A stretch of 6,412 nucleotides of DNA. It comes from a bacterium (GTDB lineage Bacteria > Spirochaetota > UBA4802 > UBA5550). Of the stretch, positions 1 to 6,185 are shown in pieces. Position 1 is the stretch's first letter. Every line of letters starts with the position of its first letter. The translations under genes were made by a program, and so were the position numbers. Where the stretch lies: positions 1 to 6,412 of the forward strand of contig JAAENB010000086.1 of assembly GCA_024224995.1 (NCBI GenBank). The letters run 5' to 3'. The notes beneath the pieces were generated by a model. It ran no database searches and was not told the DNA's origin. It saw only the letters and a list, made by a program, of their open reading frames with translations.

Positions 1-10
1 AGTCAATTTT

Positions 11-188
11 AGCCCGGGGTTTTAACCCCATAGGGCAACAGAGCAGAACCCGGATAACATCTTCCGGGCACAGGCCCTGTTTATAAATTAGTTTCCCAGG
101 GCTATGAGTATTTCTCATAGCGTGGGGCTTCCAGCCCCTCGTTATGAAGAAGGAAGCCCCGGTTCCAGATTAAGTTTCTTGAGAGGCG
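11..188 (+). repeat. Element 0: repeat upstream of cbiE (right-hand part)
   Basis: About 178 nt aligning end to end with 5789-5970 (same orientation; most positions identical by eye). It contains a GGGGTTTTAACCCC palindrome (16-29), a CCCGGA/TCCGGG hairpin (49-54 with 63-68), the first TTAGTTTC (88-95), the 83-nt hairpin module (88-170) and the right end TAAGTTTCTTGAGAGG (171-186). The left end of this element would lie before the window. The cbiE ribosome-binding site begins just past its end. No riboswitch B12 box and no convincing promoter could be read in 1-203. Confidence 0.8.
102..146 (+). other. Two overlapping, mutually exclusive hairpins upstream of cbiE
   Basis: CTATGAG (102-108) can pair with CTCATAG (114-120) around a 5-nt loop. 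CATA (116-119), CG and GGGGCT (123-128) can instead pair with AGCCCC, CG and TATG, ending at 146. The CATAG is shared, so only one hairpin can form fully. In the related copy (5897-5927) only the second hairpin is kept. Confidence 0.55.
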
Positions 189-191
189 AAT

Positions 192-197
192 AAAGGA
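192..197 (+). promoter_or_regulatory. Ribosome-binding site of cbiE
   Basis: AAAGGA is 6 nt before the ATG at 204. A second purine box, GAGAGG (181-186), belongs to the repeat right end and is too far upstream to be the main site. Compare cbiH, where the repeat end lies much closer to the start. Confidence 0.65.
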
Positions 198-203
198 TCA
201 TAA

Positions 204-824
204 ATGAAAAAGATTAATATAGTAGGCCTTGGTCCCGGAAATAGAGACTATATACTGCCTGTGGCCTGGAAAATAATAGAGGCAAGTGATATTATTATTG
301 GCGGGAAAAGAAATATCGCCATATGTGACGGAACCAATAAAGATATTTACGAGATAACAAAAAACCTGTATGGTGTTATTGAAATAATCAATAATAATAG
401 AGATAAAAAAATTACGGTTTTAGCTTCCGGAGACCCGGGATTTTACAGCATCCTTACGTACATAAAAAAATATTTTACTACTGAGCAGTTAACTGTAGTC
501 CCGGGAATAAGTTCACTTCAATATCTATTTGCCAGGCTGGGATTCCCCCGGGAGAATGCCTTTTCCGGCAGCCTTCATGGCAGAGATATTAATATTATTG
601 AAAAAATAGAACAATATGATTCAGTGGCATTATTAACCGACCGGGAGCACTCGTATACGTATATCGCTCAAAAACTTTGCGATAGCGGCTATGGGGAAAA
701 AATAATGTATGTGGGCAATAATCTATCTTATGAGGATGAAGAAATAATAAAAGAAACAGCAGCAAATATGCTGCTCCAAACCAGGGAGTTTAATTTGTGC
801 GTGGTGGTAATAAGTAATGAGTGA
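204..824 (+). CDS. cbiE: Cobalt-precorrin-7 (C5)-methyltransferase CbiE
   Basis: A 206-residue member of the SAM-dependent tetrapyrrole methylase family, which in the anaerobic cobalamin pathway methylates C5 of the cobalt-corrinoid ring. Seen in the sequence: the N-terminal glycine loop GLGPG (8-12), the ASGDPG loop (74-79), VVPGISS (98-104), and SLHGRD (123-128) followed by GNNLSYEDE (171-179). These last two are the features that separate CbiE from its methylase paralogues. Length matches stand-alone CbiE of about 200 residues, so it is not a CbiET fusion; CbiT follows as a separate gene overlapping by 8 nt. The ATG at 204 is preceded by AAAGGA (192-197) at 6 nt spacing and puts the glycine loop at the usual distance from the N terminus. 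It is the first gene visible in the block; cbiC or cbiD might lie upstream of the window. Cytoplasmic. The family is certain and the C5 assignment follows from established CbiE function. Confidence 0.95.
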   Translation: MKKINIVGLGPGNRDYILPVAWKIIEASDIIIGGKRNIAICDGTNKDIYEITKNLYGVIEIINNNRDKKITVLASGDPGFYSILTYIKKYFTTEQLTVVPGISSLQYLFARLGFPRENAFSGSLHGRDINIIEKIEQYDSVALLTDREHSYTYIAQKLCDSGYGEKIMYVGNNLSYEDEEIIKETAANMLLQTREFNLCVVVISNE

Positions 825-1407
825 TTTTTTACGATATAGTATTCCCAATGATCAATTTATTACGGGAGCGGTCCCCATAACGAAAGAAGAGATCCGTACA
901 ATCGTCATTTCGAAACTGCGGTTAAAACCGGACAGTACAGTAATCGATATAGGAGCCGGAACCGGCTCTGTGTCCATTGAAATAGCCTGCTCAGTGAAAA
1001 ATGGTTTTGTTTATTCTATTGAGAAAAATGACGCGGCATTGAAATTAATAAACCAAAATGTTAAAAAGTTCGAAATAACAAATATAAAAATCATCAGGGG
1101 GGCAGCGCCGGAAGCACTGGCGAATCTTCGCCCGGTGGACCGGGCTTTTGTTGGCGGATCGGGAGGTTCCATCACTGAAATTCTAACCTGGCTCGATGAA
1201 AATATTTCGGAAGACGGCCGTATTGTTATAACCGCGATAACGCTTGAAACGCTTACGTGCTCAAAGGAATTTTTTAGTGATAGAGAATATACACTTGAAA
1301 TAATCCAGGCGGCAGTTACAAAATATGAAGAGCGAGGACGTTTTTTTATGGCTAACGCAGGAAACCCTGTTTTTATACTTAGCGCTCAAAAGGAAAAAGC
1401 AACATGA
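817..1407 (+). CDS. cbiT: Cobalt-precorrin-6B (C15)-methyltransferase, decarboxylating, CbiT
   Basis: A 196-residue class I (Rossmann) SAM methyltransferase, unrelated in fold to CbiE. By family knowledge CbiT methylates C15 and removes the carboxyl of the ring-C acetate side chain (C12). Seen: the CbiT N-terminal signature in which GAVPITKEEIR (17-27) follows PNDQF; SAM motif I IDIGAGTGS (43-51); AFVGGSGG (110-117), the glycine-rich loop typical of CbiT; and NPVFIL (183-188) near the C terminus. Length agrees with stand-alone CbiT of about 190 residues. The start overlaps the end of cbiE by 8 nt. A GGTGG stretch (803-807) inside cbiE can serve as a weak ribosome-binding site, so coupling to cbiE translation is likely. 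In aerobic organisms the equivalent is the C-terminal half of CobL; here the two activities are encoded separately but adjacently. Confidence 0.95.
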   Translation: MSDFLRYSIPNDQFITGAVPITKEEIRTIVISKLRLKPDSTVIDIGAGTGSVSIEIACSVKNGFVYSIEKNDAALKLINQNVKKFEITNIKIIRGAAPEALANLRPVDRAFVGGSGGSITEILTWLDENISEDGRIVITAITLETLTCSKEFFSDREYTLEIIQAAVTKYEERGRFFMANAGNPVFILSAQKEKAT

Positions 1408-2129
1408 ACACGAAACAAGGAAAATTATTCGGCATTGGAATTGGACCCGGAGATCCGGAATTGATTACTATTAAAGCGGTAAAAATTCTAGAGCAGGTAG
1501 ATGTTGTTGCCATACCGGAAAGCCGGAAAATGAAAGGCAGTATTGCCCTGGATATCGCGAAAGAATACTTGCGGGACCAGGTTGAAATATTAACGCTTAC
1601 CTTTCCAATGATCAATGATGAAGAAGAAAAGGAAAAAATAAGAAGGGAAAATGCTCTTATTATCAAGGAGCGTATTGACGCCGGAAATACGGTTGCCTTT
1701 TTAACGCTGGGCGATCCCATGCTCTACAGTACCTATATTTATATACTAAACTGTTTAAAAGATTTAACTACCGCTATTGAAACCATTCCCGGAATTACCT
1801 CATTTTGCGCTATTGGCAGCAGTCTCAATGTACCCCTGGCCACACAGAATGATACGGTAGCTATTATTCCTTTAGACAAGCAGACAAATATCGAACAACG
1901 ATTAGAAGATATGGATTGCTGTATTTTTATGAAAGTTTCAGCCGCTAACGTAAGACTGGCAGACGCGTTAAAAAAATATAAAGACTCCATTGAGGTTTTT
2001 ATCGCGTCCAGGTGCGGAACGGATGAGGAGTTCGTCAGCAGCGATATTGAAGATCTCTATGCGAAAATTCCATATCTTACAACCGTCGTTGTTAAGAAAA
2101 AAAATCCAGGGAGAAAAAACCGTGAATAA
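1404..2129 (+). CDS. cbiL: Cobalt-precorrin-2 (C20)-methyltransferase CbiL
   Basis: A 241-residue tetrapyrrole methylase, best read as CbiL, which adds the C20 methyl group to the cobalt complex of precorrin-2 or factor II as the first dedicated methylation of the corrin branch. Seen: GIGPGDPELIT (12-22), characteristic of the CbiL/CobI group; the acidic segment after FPM (67-75); LTLGDPMLYST (100-110); and ETIPGITSFCA (126-136). Length equals the usual 230-240 residues. The start forms an ATGA overlap with the cbiT stop (1404-1407), and AAGGA (1390-1394) lies 9 nt upstream. The tail is lysine/arginine-rich (KKKNPGRKNRE) because this stretch also encodes the ribosome-binding site and start of cbiF. 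Whether the natural substrate carries cobalt is inferred from the surrounding cbi genes. Confidence 0.93.
   Translation: MNTKQGKLFGIGIGPGDPELITIKAVKILEQVDVVAIPESRKMKGSIALDIAKEYLRDQVEILTLTFPMINDEEEKEKIRRENALIIKERIDAGNTVAFLTLGDPMLYSTYIYILNCLKDLTTAIETIPGITSFCAIGSSLNVPLATQNDTVAIIPLDKQTNIEQRLEDMDCCIFMKVSAANVRLADALKKYKDSIEVFIASRCGTDEEFVSSDIEDLYAKIPYLTTVVVKKKNPGRKNRE
2108..2113 (+). promoter_or_regulatory. Ribosome-binding site fixing the GTG start of cbiF
   Basis: AGGGAG lies 8 nt before a GTG at 2122. The reading frame stays open upstream to an ATG at 1990, but those 44 residues have no tetrapyrrole-methylase character. The GTG places the glycine loop at residues 7-11, exactly as in the paralogues. 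This site therefore decides the start. Confidence 0.8.
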
Positions 2130-2877
2130 AGTATACTTTGTTGGAGCCGGCCCCGGAGATCCGGACCTGATTACCGTAAAAGGGAAAAAATTTATTGAAT
2201 CTGCCGATATTATTATTTACGCGGGTTCTCTGGTGAATAAAGAAGTTATCGCGTGCAGGAAAAAAGAATCGCTTGTTTATAATAGCGCTTCCATGACACT
2301 TGATGAGGTTCTTGAAATAATAAAAAAAGGGATTTCGGAAAATCTCACTATCGCCCGGGTCCATACCGGAGACCCCTCTCTTTATGGCGCGATCCGGGAA
2401 CAGATCGTGGAGCTGGAAAAGAGTTCTATTGATTATGAAATAATTCCCGGGGTAAGTTCATTTACTGCGGCAGCTTCTGTTCTTGGAAAAGAGTTTACCC
2501 TGCCCGGGGTATCCCAGACGGTAATTTGTACCCGCCTTGAAGGGAGAACGCCGGTTCCGGAAAAAGAGAGCCTGGAGCTGCTTGCCTCGCACCAGGCATC
2601 AATGTCAATTTTTTTGTCGGTTCATATGATCGATGATGTGGTAGAAAAATTAACGAAACACTATCCCCTTACTACCCCGGTAGCAATAATTCAAAAAGCA
2701 ACCTGGGAAGATCAGAAAATTATTTCAGGAACCCTGGAAGATATATCATTAAAAGTGAAAGAAGAAGAAATTAACAAAACCGCTATGATCCTGGTTGGAG
2801 AATTTCTCGGAAATGATTTTGAAAAATCAAAATTATACGATAAACATTTTTCTCATGAATTCCGGCAGGCTCAATGA
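2122..2877 (+). CDS. cbiF: Cobalt-precorrin-4 (C11)-methyltransferase CbiF
   Basis: A 251-residue protein (counted from the GTG at 2122) of the tetrapyrrole methylase family that methylates C11 of cobalt-precorrin-4, giving the substrate for CbiG. Seen: VGAGPGDPDLIT (7-18); YAGSLV (33-38), a CbiF/CobM hallmark; HTGDPSLYGA (81-90); IIPGVSSFTAAA (107-118); TRLEGRTPVPE (137-147), again specific to this group; and VGEFL (225-229). Length fits the usual 250-255 residues. The upstream in-frame ATG at 1990 would add a basic, serine-rich leader lying wholly inside cbiL and is rejected. The gene overlaps cbiL by 8 nt and ends in an ATGA overlap with cbiG. Having cbiF directly before cbiG matches the reaction order: C11 methylation, then lactone opening. 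Confidence 0.95.
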   Translation: MNKVYFVGAGPGDPDLITVKGKKFIESADIIIYAGSLVNKEVIACRKKESLVYNSASMTLDEVLEIIKKGISENLTIARVHTGDPSLYGAIREQIVELEKSSIDYEIIPGVSSFTAAASVLGKEFTLPGVSQTVICTRLEGRTPVPEKESLELLASHQASMSIFLSVHMIDDVVEKLTKHYPLTTPVAIIQKATWEDQKIISGTLEDISLKVKEEEINKTAMILVGEFLGNDFEKSKLYDKHFSHEFRQAQ

Positions 2878-3893
2878 AGTATGCTCTAATAACACTCACG
2901 GAAGGAGGAGTCTGCCTGGCAAAAAAGATTCGGGAAGAATTTCCTCAGTCCGAGATCTTTGCCCTTGAAACAGCCTGCGCTCATTCCGGTGATGATGTTC
3001 AACGAACATTCGCGCCCGGTACATTTTCCGGATTTTTGGGCGAAATTTTTAATGCCTACGGGGTGTTGATCTTTATCATGGCTGCCGGTATTGTCGTTCG
3101 GACCATTGCGCCGTATCTTAAAGATAAAACAACAGACCCCGGAGTGCTTGTCATTGATGAAAAAGGGCAATTTGTTATTAGCTTGCTGTCGGGGCATATT
3201 GGCGGGGCGAATGAAGCCGCGTGCCTGGTGGCGGAAAAAATAAACGCCACTCCGGTGATTACCACTTCTTCCGATGTAAACAATGTGCTTTCGGTTGATA
3301 TGATAGCTCTGAAATATAATTGTGTTATTGACAATATGGAAAAGGCAAAAAAAATAACCGCGCTCCTGGTGAATAAAAAAAAGGTATTCCTGTGGACCGA
3401 CATGAATATTCCAATTCCTGATTATTTTACAAATGATGAAAAAGGCGCTGAAGGAACAATATACCTGGCGAATAAAAAAAGAGAACCGGAAAGCGCTCAT
3501 TCCGTGTTTTTAATTCCAAAAAACATAATTATCGGAATTGGATGCAAACGGGATACAAAAAAAGATCACTTAATTTCCGTGATAAAACAAAAGTTAGCTG
3601 AATTGAATATTGATGAGCGTGCCATTAAGTGCGTGAGTACTATTGACGTTAAGAAAGATGAACAAGCGATAATTAACGCTGCTGAATATTTTACAGTGCC
3701 GCTGCGTATCATCTCTTCTGAAAAAATAAAAGAGGTAGAAAGCAATTTTAACGGTTCTGACTTTGTTAAGAGTGCAATTGGTGTCGCGTCTGTTTGTGAA
3801 CCCTGCGCGTATTTGGCATCGAATGGAAGCGGAAAAATGATTTCCGCTAAAACTAAATACAATGGCGTTACCATTGCTGTGTGGGAAGAGTAA
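2874..3893 (+). CDS. cbiG: Cobalt-precorrin-5A hydrolase CbiG
   Basis: A 339-residue CbiG, the anaerobic-pathway enzyme that opens the ring-A delta-lactone of cobalt-precorrin-5A and releases a two-carbon fragment as acetaldehyde. Three regions can be seen. The N-terminal domain holds the conserved block from GVLIFIMAAGIVVRTIAP (63-80) through LLSGHIGGANEAA (104-116) and VITTSSD (128-134). A variable middle part covers about 140-215. The C-terminal domain starts with IIGIGCKRDT (219-228) and contains GVASVCEPCAYLAS (303-316) and a final lysine-rich GVTIAVWEE. Length matches full CbiG of about 340-350 residues. The start makes an ATGA overlap with cbiF and has only a weak site (CAGG) upstream, suggesting translational coupling. 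CbiG is diagnostic of the oxygen-independent route. It is the last gene of the first block; a repeat element follows 17 nt after its stop. Confidence 0.96.
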   Translation: MKYALITLTEGGVCLAKKIREEFPQSEIFALETACAHSGDDVQRTFAPGTFSGFLGEIFNAYGVLIFIMAAGIVVRTIAPYLKDKTTDPGVLVIDEKGQFVISLLSGHIGGANEAACLVAEKINATPVITTSSDVNNVLSVDMIALKYNCVIDNMEKAKKITALLVNKKKVFLWTDMNIPIPDYFTNDEKGAEGTIYLANKKREPESAHSVFLIPKNIIIGIGCKRDTKKDHLISVIKQKLAELNIDERAIKCVSTIDVKKDEQAIINAAEYFTVPLRIISSEKIKEVESNFNGSDFVKSAIGVASVCEPCAYLASNGSGKMISAKTKYNGVTIAVWEE

Positions 3894-3910
3894 GCAATCC
3901 CGCGAAACAA

Positions 3911-4075
3911 GGAAAAAATACGTTAGAAACAAAATAGTATTACGAGCTGCATCTGGCCTGGAAGTATCGGCTCTTTGGGTTGTGAGGACTGTTTGAGCAA
4001 CGCGAGTTCCGGAGCAATCCAAAGAGCCGATGCTTCCAGGCCCGCGCACAAACATAATTTAGTTTCTTGAGAGGA
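3911..4075 (+). repeat. Element 1: palindromic repeat between cbiG and cbiH
   Basis: Begins with the family left end GGAAAAAATACGTTAGAAAC (3911-3930), finishes with the family right end TTAGTTTCTTGAGAG, and carries a core different from the other elements. Between AGAAAC (3925) and GTTTCT (4067) it spans 143 nt, most of it self-complementary. It fills almost all of the 190-nt cbiG-cbiH gap and has no coding potential. Confidence 0.8.
3955..4042 (+). other. Large stem-loop in the cbiG-cbiH gap
   Basis: GGCCTGGAAG (3955-3964) pairs with CTTCCAGGCC (4033-4042). ATCGGCTCTTTGG (3966-3978) pairs with CCAAAGAGCCGAT (4019-4031). G-U wobbles and TTG/CAA extend this to about 29 pairs in all. The loop holds GGACT...AGTTCC. 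No U-tract follows, so it is not a standard intrinsic terminator. A stem this strong could still protect or attenuate the transcript. The core resembles a dispersed hairpin I recall from Desulfobacterota-type genomes (unverified). Confidence 0.85.
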
Positions 4076-4078
4076 AGG
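4071..4078 (+). promoter_or_regulatory. Ribosome-binding site of cbiH, inside a repeat-element end
   Basis: GAGGAAGG sits 5 nt before the ATG of cbiH. It continues directly from the TTAGTTTCTTGAGAGG right end shared with the other repeat elements, so the repeat provides part of the translation signal. Confidence 0.7.
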
Positions 4079-4083
4079 TAATA

Positions 4084-4818
4084 ATGAAGGGTAAAATTTA
4101 TGTTGTTGGTATTGGCCCGGGTAATAAAGAACATATAAGTTTACGCGCGGCAGAAATTATTGAGGAAGTTGATGTGGTTATTGGTTATAAAACATATATT
4201 GATTTATTAAAAGATGTTTTTTCCATTAAAAAATTAATTTCATCCGGAATGAAAAAAGAGGTTGAGAGATGCCGGGAAGCGCTGGAAATCGCGGAAGCGG
4301 GAAATTCCGTTGCCTTGATCAGCAGCGGCGACGCAGGAATTTACGGCATGGCCGGGATAATGCTTGAAGTGGTCCACAAGGATCAGAGCGCTGTTCCGGT
4401 TGAGGTTATTCCCGGAATAACATCCAGCTCCGCTGCCGCGTCAATTCTCGGAGCACCCCTTATGCATGATTTTGCCGTGGTGAGCCTTAGTGATTTACTT
4501 ACCGATTGGGACGTCATAAAAAAAAGACTGGATGCAGCCGCACAAAGTGATTTTGTTCTCTGCCTGTATAATCCCAAAAGTAATACCCGTGAAACACAAA
4601 TAGAAACGGCTCGTGAAATTTTGCTGCGATATAAAAATGGAGCCACCCCCGTAGGAATCGTTAAAAACGCCATGCGCGACAATGAGCGCGTTGTTATTAC
4701 AAATCTCGATGAAATGCTTTCGCATCCTATTGATATGACAACGGTAATTATTATTGGCAATTCAAAAACATATATCGCGAATAAGCGGATGATTACGCCC
4801 CGGGGATATGTTTTATGA
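4084..4818 (+). CDS. cbiH: Cobalt-factor III/precorrin-3 (C17)-methyltransferase CbiH
   Basis: A 244-residue tetrapyrrole methylase that, by family function, methylates C17 and drives ring contraction, forming the delta-lactone later opened by CbiG. Seen: VGIGPGN (8-14); GYKTYIDL (34-41) and SSGMKKEVERC (53-63), the CbiH/CobJ signature; SSGDAGIYGMAG (80-91); a long conserved run opening with VIPGITSSSAAASILGAP (108-125) and ending in SLSDLLT (134-140); YNPKS (162-166); GNSKTY (225-230); and the C-terminal PRGY (239-242). Length matches the short CbiH type. It lacks the iron-sulfur C-terminal extension known from Bacillus megaterium CbiH60. It is separated from cbiG by 190 nt holding a palindromic repeat element, so it starts a second coding block. 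It joins cbiJ by an ATGA overlap. Confidence 0.96.
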   Translation: MKGKIYVVGIGPGNKEHISLRAAEIIEEVDVVIGYKTYIDLLKDVFSIKKLISSGMKKEVERCREALEIAEAGNSVALISSGDAGIYGMAGIMLEVVHKDQSAVPVEVIPGITSSSAAASILGAPLMHDFAVVSLSDLLTDWDVIKKRLDAAAQSDFVLCLYNPKSNTRETQIETAREILLRYKNGATPVGIVKNAMRDNERVVITNLDEMLSHPIDMTTVIIIGNSKTYIANKRMITPRGYVL

Positions 4819-5558
4819 TATGGATTATCGCCGGCACAGAGAGTGCCCGGAAAGTTATTGAGAAATTAACCGTGAATAAGGTTCCGGTTATTGCTACGAC
4901 TACCACTGAATACGGGAAAAAACTGCTTGGCACGAATGAATTCCTTCAGGTAGTGGCGCGGGCTTTAAATCTCAATGACATGATAACCTTTATTGAAGAA
5001 CATGGCATTAAAACAATCATTGATGCCAGCCATCCCTTTGCCGCAGAGGTTTCTAACAATGCTATCGCGGCTTCTAAAAAGCTGGATATACCCTATACCA
5101 GGTTCGAAAGGGAAAGCGTGGATCTTTCCCGGGCCAGGCACTTTAATTCATACGATGAAGCGGCTCTTTATTTAAAGTCTCAAAGCGGGAATGTTTTATT
5201 AACTATTGGTTCGAAAAATATAAGTTGTTTTTCCGGGATTACCCGGAATAAAGTTTATGCCCGGGTTCTCCCTTTCGCTCAGTCCATTGAAGAATGCCAT
5301 AACGCCGGTTTTAACCCCGATGAAATTATCGCCATGAAATTCCCCTTTTCAAAAGAGTTCAGCGCGGCGCTCTATCGAGAATTGGATATTAAATTCCTCG
5401 TTACGAAAGAGAGCGGAAGAGAAGGGGGGCTGCCGGAAAAGATTGAGGCTGCTCATGAATTGGGAATTGAAGTGCTTGTTATAGATCGGCCGCGTATCGA
5501 TTATCCAAATATTTGTTTTGATCTCGATGAGATTATTGACCTGTTTGGAGTTCGGTGA
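4815..5558 (+). CDS. cbiJ: Cobalt-precorrin-6A reductase CbiJ
   Basis: A 247-residue CbiJ/CobK-family reductase. The family uses a reduced nicotinamide cofactor to reduce precorrin-6A (here presumably the cobalt form) to 6B, the substrate of CbiT. Seen: an N-terminal dinucleotide-binding loop IAGTESA (5-11); DASHPFAAEVSNNA (70-83), the strongest family signature; LLTIGSKNI (128-136); ARVLP (149-153); MKFPFSKEFSAAL (174-186); VTKESGREGGLPEKIEAA (196-213); and VIDRP (222-226). Length is close to the 245-265 residues usual for the family. The start overlaps cbiH by ATGA, with GGGGA (4802-4806) 8 nt upstream. Its stop codon lies inside a short local duplication (5554-5576, repeated at 5618-5640), so the extreme C terminus (FGVR) may have been reshaped, though no conserved residue is affected. 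No terminator with a U-tract is visible downstream. Confidence 0.95.
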   Translation: MIWIIAGTESARKVIEKLTVNKVPVIATTTTEYGKKLLGTNEFLQVVARALNLNDMITFIEEHGIKTIIDASHPFAAEVSNNAIAASKKLDIPYTRFERESVDLSRARHFNSYDEAALYLKSQSGNVLLTIGSKNISCFSGITRNKVYARVLPFAQSIEECHNAGFNPDEIIAMKFPFSKEFSAALYRELDIKFLVTKESGREGGLPEKIEAAHELGIEVLVIDRPRIDYPNICFDLDEIIDLFGVR

Positions 5559-5640
5559 TCGGCAAAGAATAACACCGGCAGGGGGAAGGTAATCGGTGGC
5601 CCTGGGGCCGGGTAACCGGTGATCGGTTAAGAATTGCACC
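5554..5640 (+). repeat. Local duplication across the cbiJ stop codon
   Basis: The 23-nt stretch at 5554-5576 recurs at 5618-5640, sharing GGTGATCGG, AAGAAT and CACC in the same order with four substitutions. The first copy contains the cbiJ TGA. A third related fragment, GGTAATCGGTGG, lies at 5589-5600. This occupies the 92 nt between cbiJ and element 2. Confidence 0.7.
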
Positions 5641-5706
5641 TGCGAAGCCGGGAAAAAATACGAAAGAAACTGTGGTGATACCGGGGTCTGTTTTCATCGG
5701 CCCCCC

Positions 5707-5758
5707 GACCCCTCGCAGGGGTCGCACCCCTGGCAGGGGTCGCACCCCTGGCAGGGGG
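5707..5758 (+). repeat. 18-nt tandem palindromic repeats
   Basis: Two exact 18-nt units (5715-5732 and 5733-5750) followed by a partial third. Each can fold as CAGGGGT, loop CGC, ACCCCTG. The preceding GACCCCT/AGGGGTC (5707-5723) is the same motif in another register. A diverged relative, GACCCCTGCGAGGGTC, occurs at 6134-6149 in element 3. Confidence 0.85.
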
Positions 5759-5868
5759 CGAAAGAGTTATTGGAAATAGGCCCATATCAGCCCGGGGTTT
5801 TAACCCCAAGGGGCAGCAGCGCATAACCCCGGATAACATCTTCCGGTAAAACAGGCTCTGTTTCTCAA

Positions 5869-5951
5869 TTAGTTTCCCAGGGAGATTGGTATTTCTCATA
5901 GCGTGGGGCTTCCAGCCCCTCGTTATGAAGAAAGAGGCCCTGATTTATATC
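5869..5951 (+). repeat. 83-nt hairpin module bounded by TTAGTTTC
   Basis: Lies between TTAGTTTC at 5869-5876 and TTAGTTTC at 5952-5959. The same module, also 83 nt, occupies 88-170 in element 0. Its core is the CATAGCG/CGTTATG hairpin (5897-5927) with GGGGCT/AGCCCC. Element 3 lacks it and has a single TTAGTTTC (6262-6269). Confidence 0.75.
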
Positions 5952-5952
5952 T

Positions 5953-6007
5953 TAGTTTCTTAAGAGTGCGGACCCCGTCGAACGGGGAAAAAATACGGAA
6001 GAAACTA
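5953..6007 (+). other. Palindromic junction of elements 2 and 3
   Basis: TAGTTTCTT (5953-5961) is exactly complementary to AAGAAACTA (5999-6007). Inside it CCCCGT (5973-5978) pairs with ACGGGG (5982-5987) over a CGA loop. The spacer between the two element ends is only about 15 nt (5971-5985). Confidence 0.75.
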
Positions 6008-6061
6008 TGTCGACACCGGGGTCTGTTTTGCGAAGATGCTCCGGGCAGGGGTTTGGTTCTG

Positions 6062-6086
6062 AGAGACGTTGCAGTGCAGCGTCTTT
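6062..6086 (+). other. Palindrome in element 3, repeated in element 4
   Basis: AGAGACGTTGC (6062-6072) pairs with GCAGCGTCTTT (6076-6086) over AGT, with two G-U pairs. The element 4 copy begins at about 6393 and reaches the window end; its visible part pairs perfectly as CGTTGC/GCAACG (6398-6412). It resembles GACGTTGC-type dispersed palindromes common in many environmental genomes. Confidence 0.7.
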
Positions 6087-6160
6087 ACTGGCTGGTTTCA
6101 GGCCAGGGCTATGGAGGTTTCGGGAAGGTGTGCGACCCCTGCGAGGGTCTTCGGTACCTG

Positions 6161-6185
6161 TAGGGGCACGGCGTGCCGTGCCCTA
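6161..6185 (+). other. GC-rich REP-like palindrome
   Basis: TAGGGGCACGG and CCGTGCCCTA form a near-perfect palindrome with one bulged G. This is a REP-like sequence of a kind seen in many unrelated bacteria. It is present only in element 3 within this window. Confidence 0.7.

Larger units (their letters stand above)
5651..5970 (+). repeat. Element 2: 320-nt composite repeat
   Basis: Left end GGAAAAAATACGAAAGAAAC (5651-5670) and right end TTAGTTTCTTAAGAG (5952-5966). Inside are a 5'-half motif AGAAACT (5665-5671), 16 nt, CTGTTT (5688-5693); the 18-nt tandem palindromes; and then a 3' half matching element 0 (5789-5970), including the mirrored AAACAG (5849-5854), 16 nt, AGTTTC (5871-5876). No gene is supported. 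Confidence 0.8.

Noticed and set aside
80..88. Promoter -10-like TATAAA upstream of cbiE
   Set aside because: No acceptable -35 box is found 16-18 nt upstream, and the segment is part of the repeat, so it is not supported as a promoter.
1990..2121. N-terminal extension of CbiF from an upstream ATG
   Set aside because: It lies within cbiL, shows no family similarity, and a good ribosome-binding site precedes the GTG at 2122, which gives the normal N terminus.
3955..4042. Intrinsic terminator after cbiG
   Set aside because: The stem is strong, but it is followed by CCGCGCACAAAC rather than a U-tract.
2886..4055. Long minus-strand open frames opposite cbiG
   Set aside because: These are antisense shadows of the clearly conserved cbiG; their cysteine/phenylalanine-rich translations match no family I recognise.
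3921..4067. Integron attC site between cbiG and cbiH
   Set aside because: GTTAGAA at 3922 superficially resembles a core site, but the GTTRRRY/RYYYAAC pattern is not met, the other elements have CGAAAGAA or CGGAAGAA there, and the genes are operon-overlapped rather than single cassettes.
5533..5899. Minus-strand frames rich in proline, arginine and glycine
   Set aside because: The runs of PARGAT-type residues are just the 18-nt tandem GC palindromes read through; there is no independent evidence of coding.
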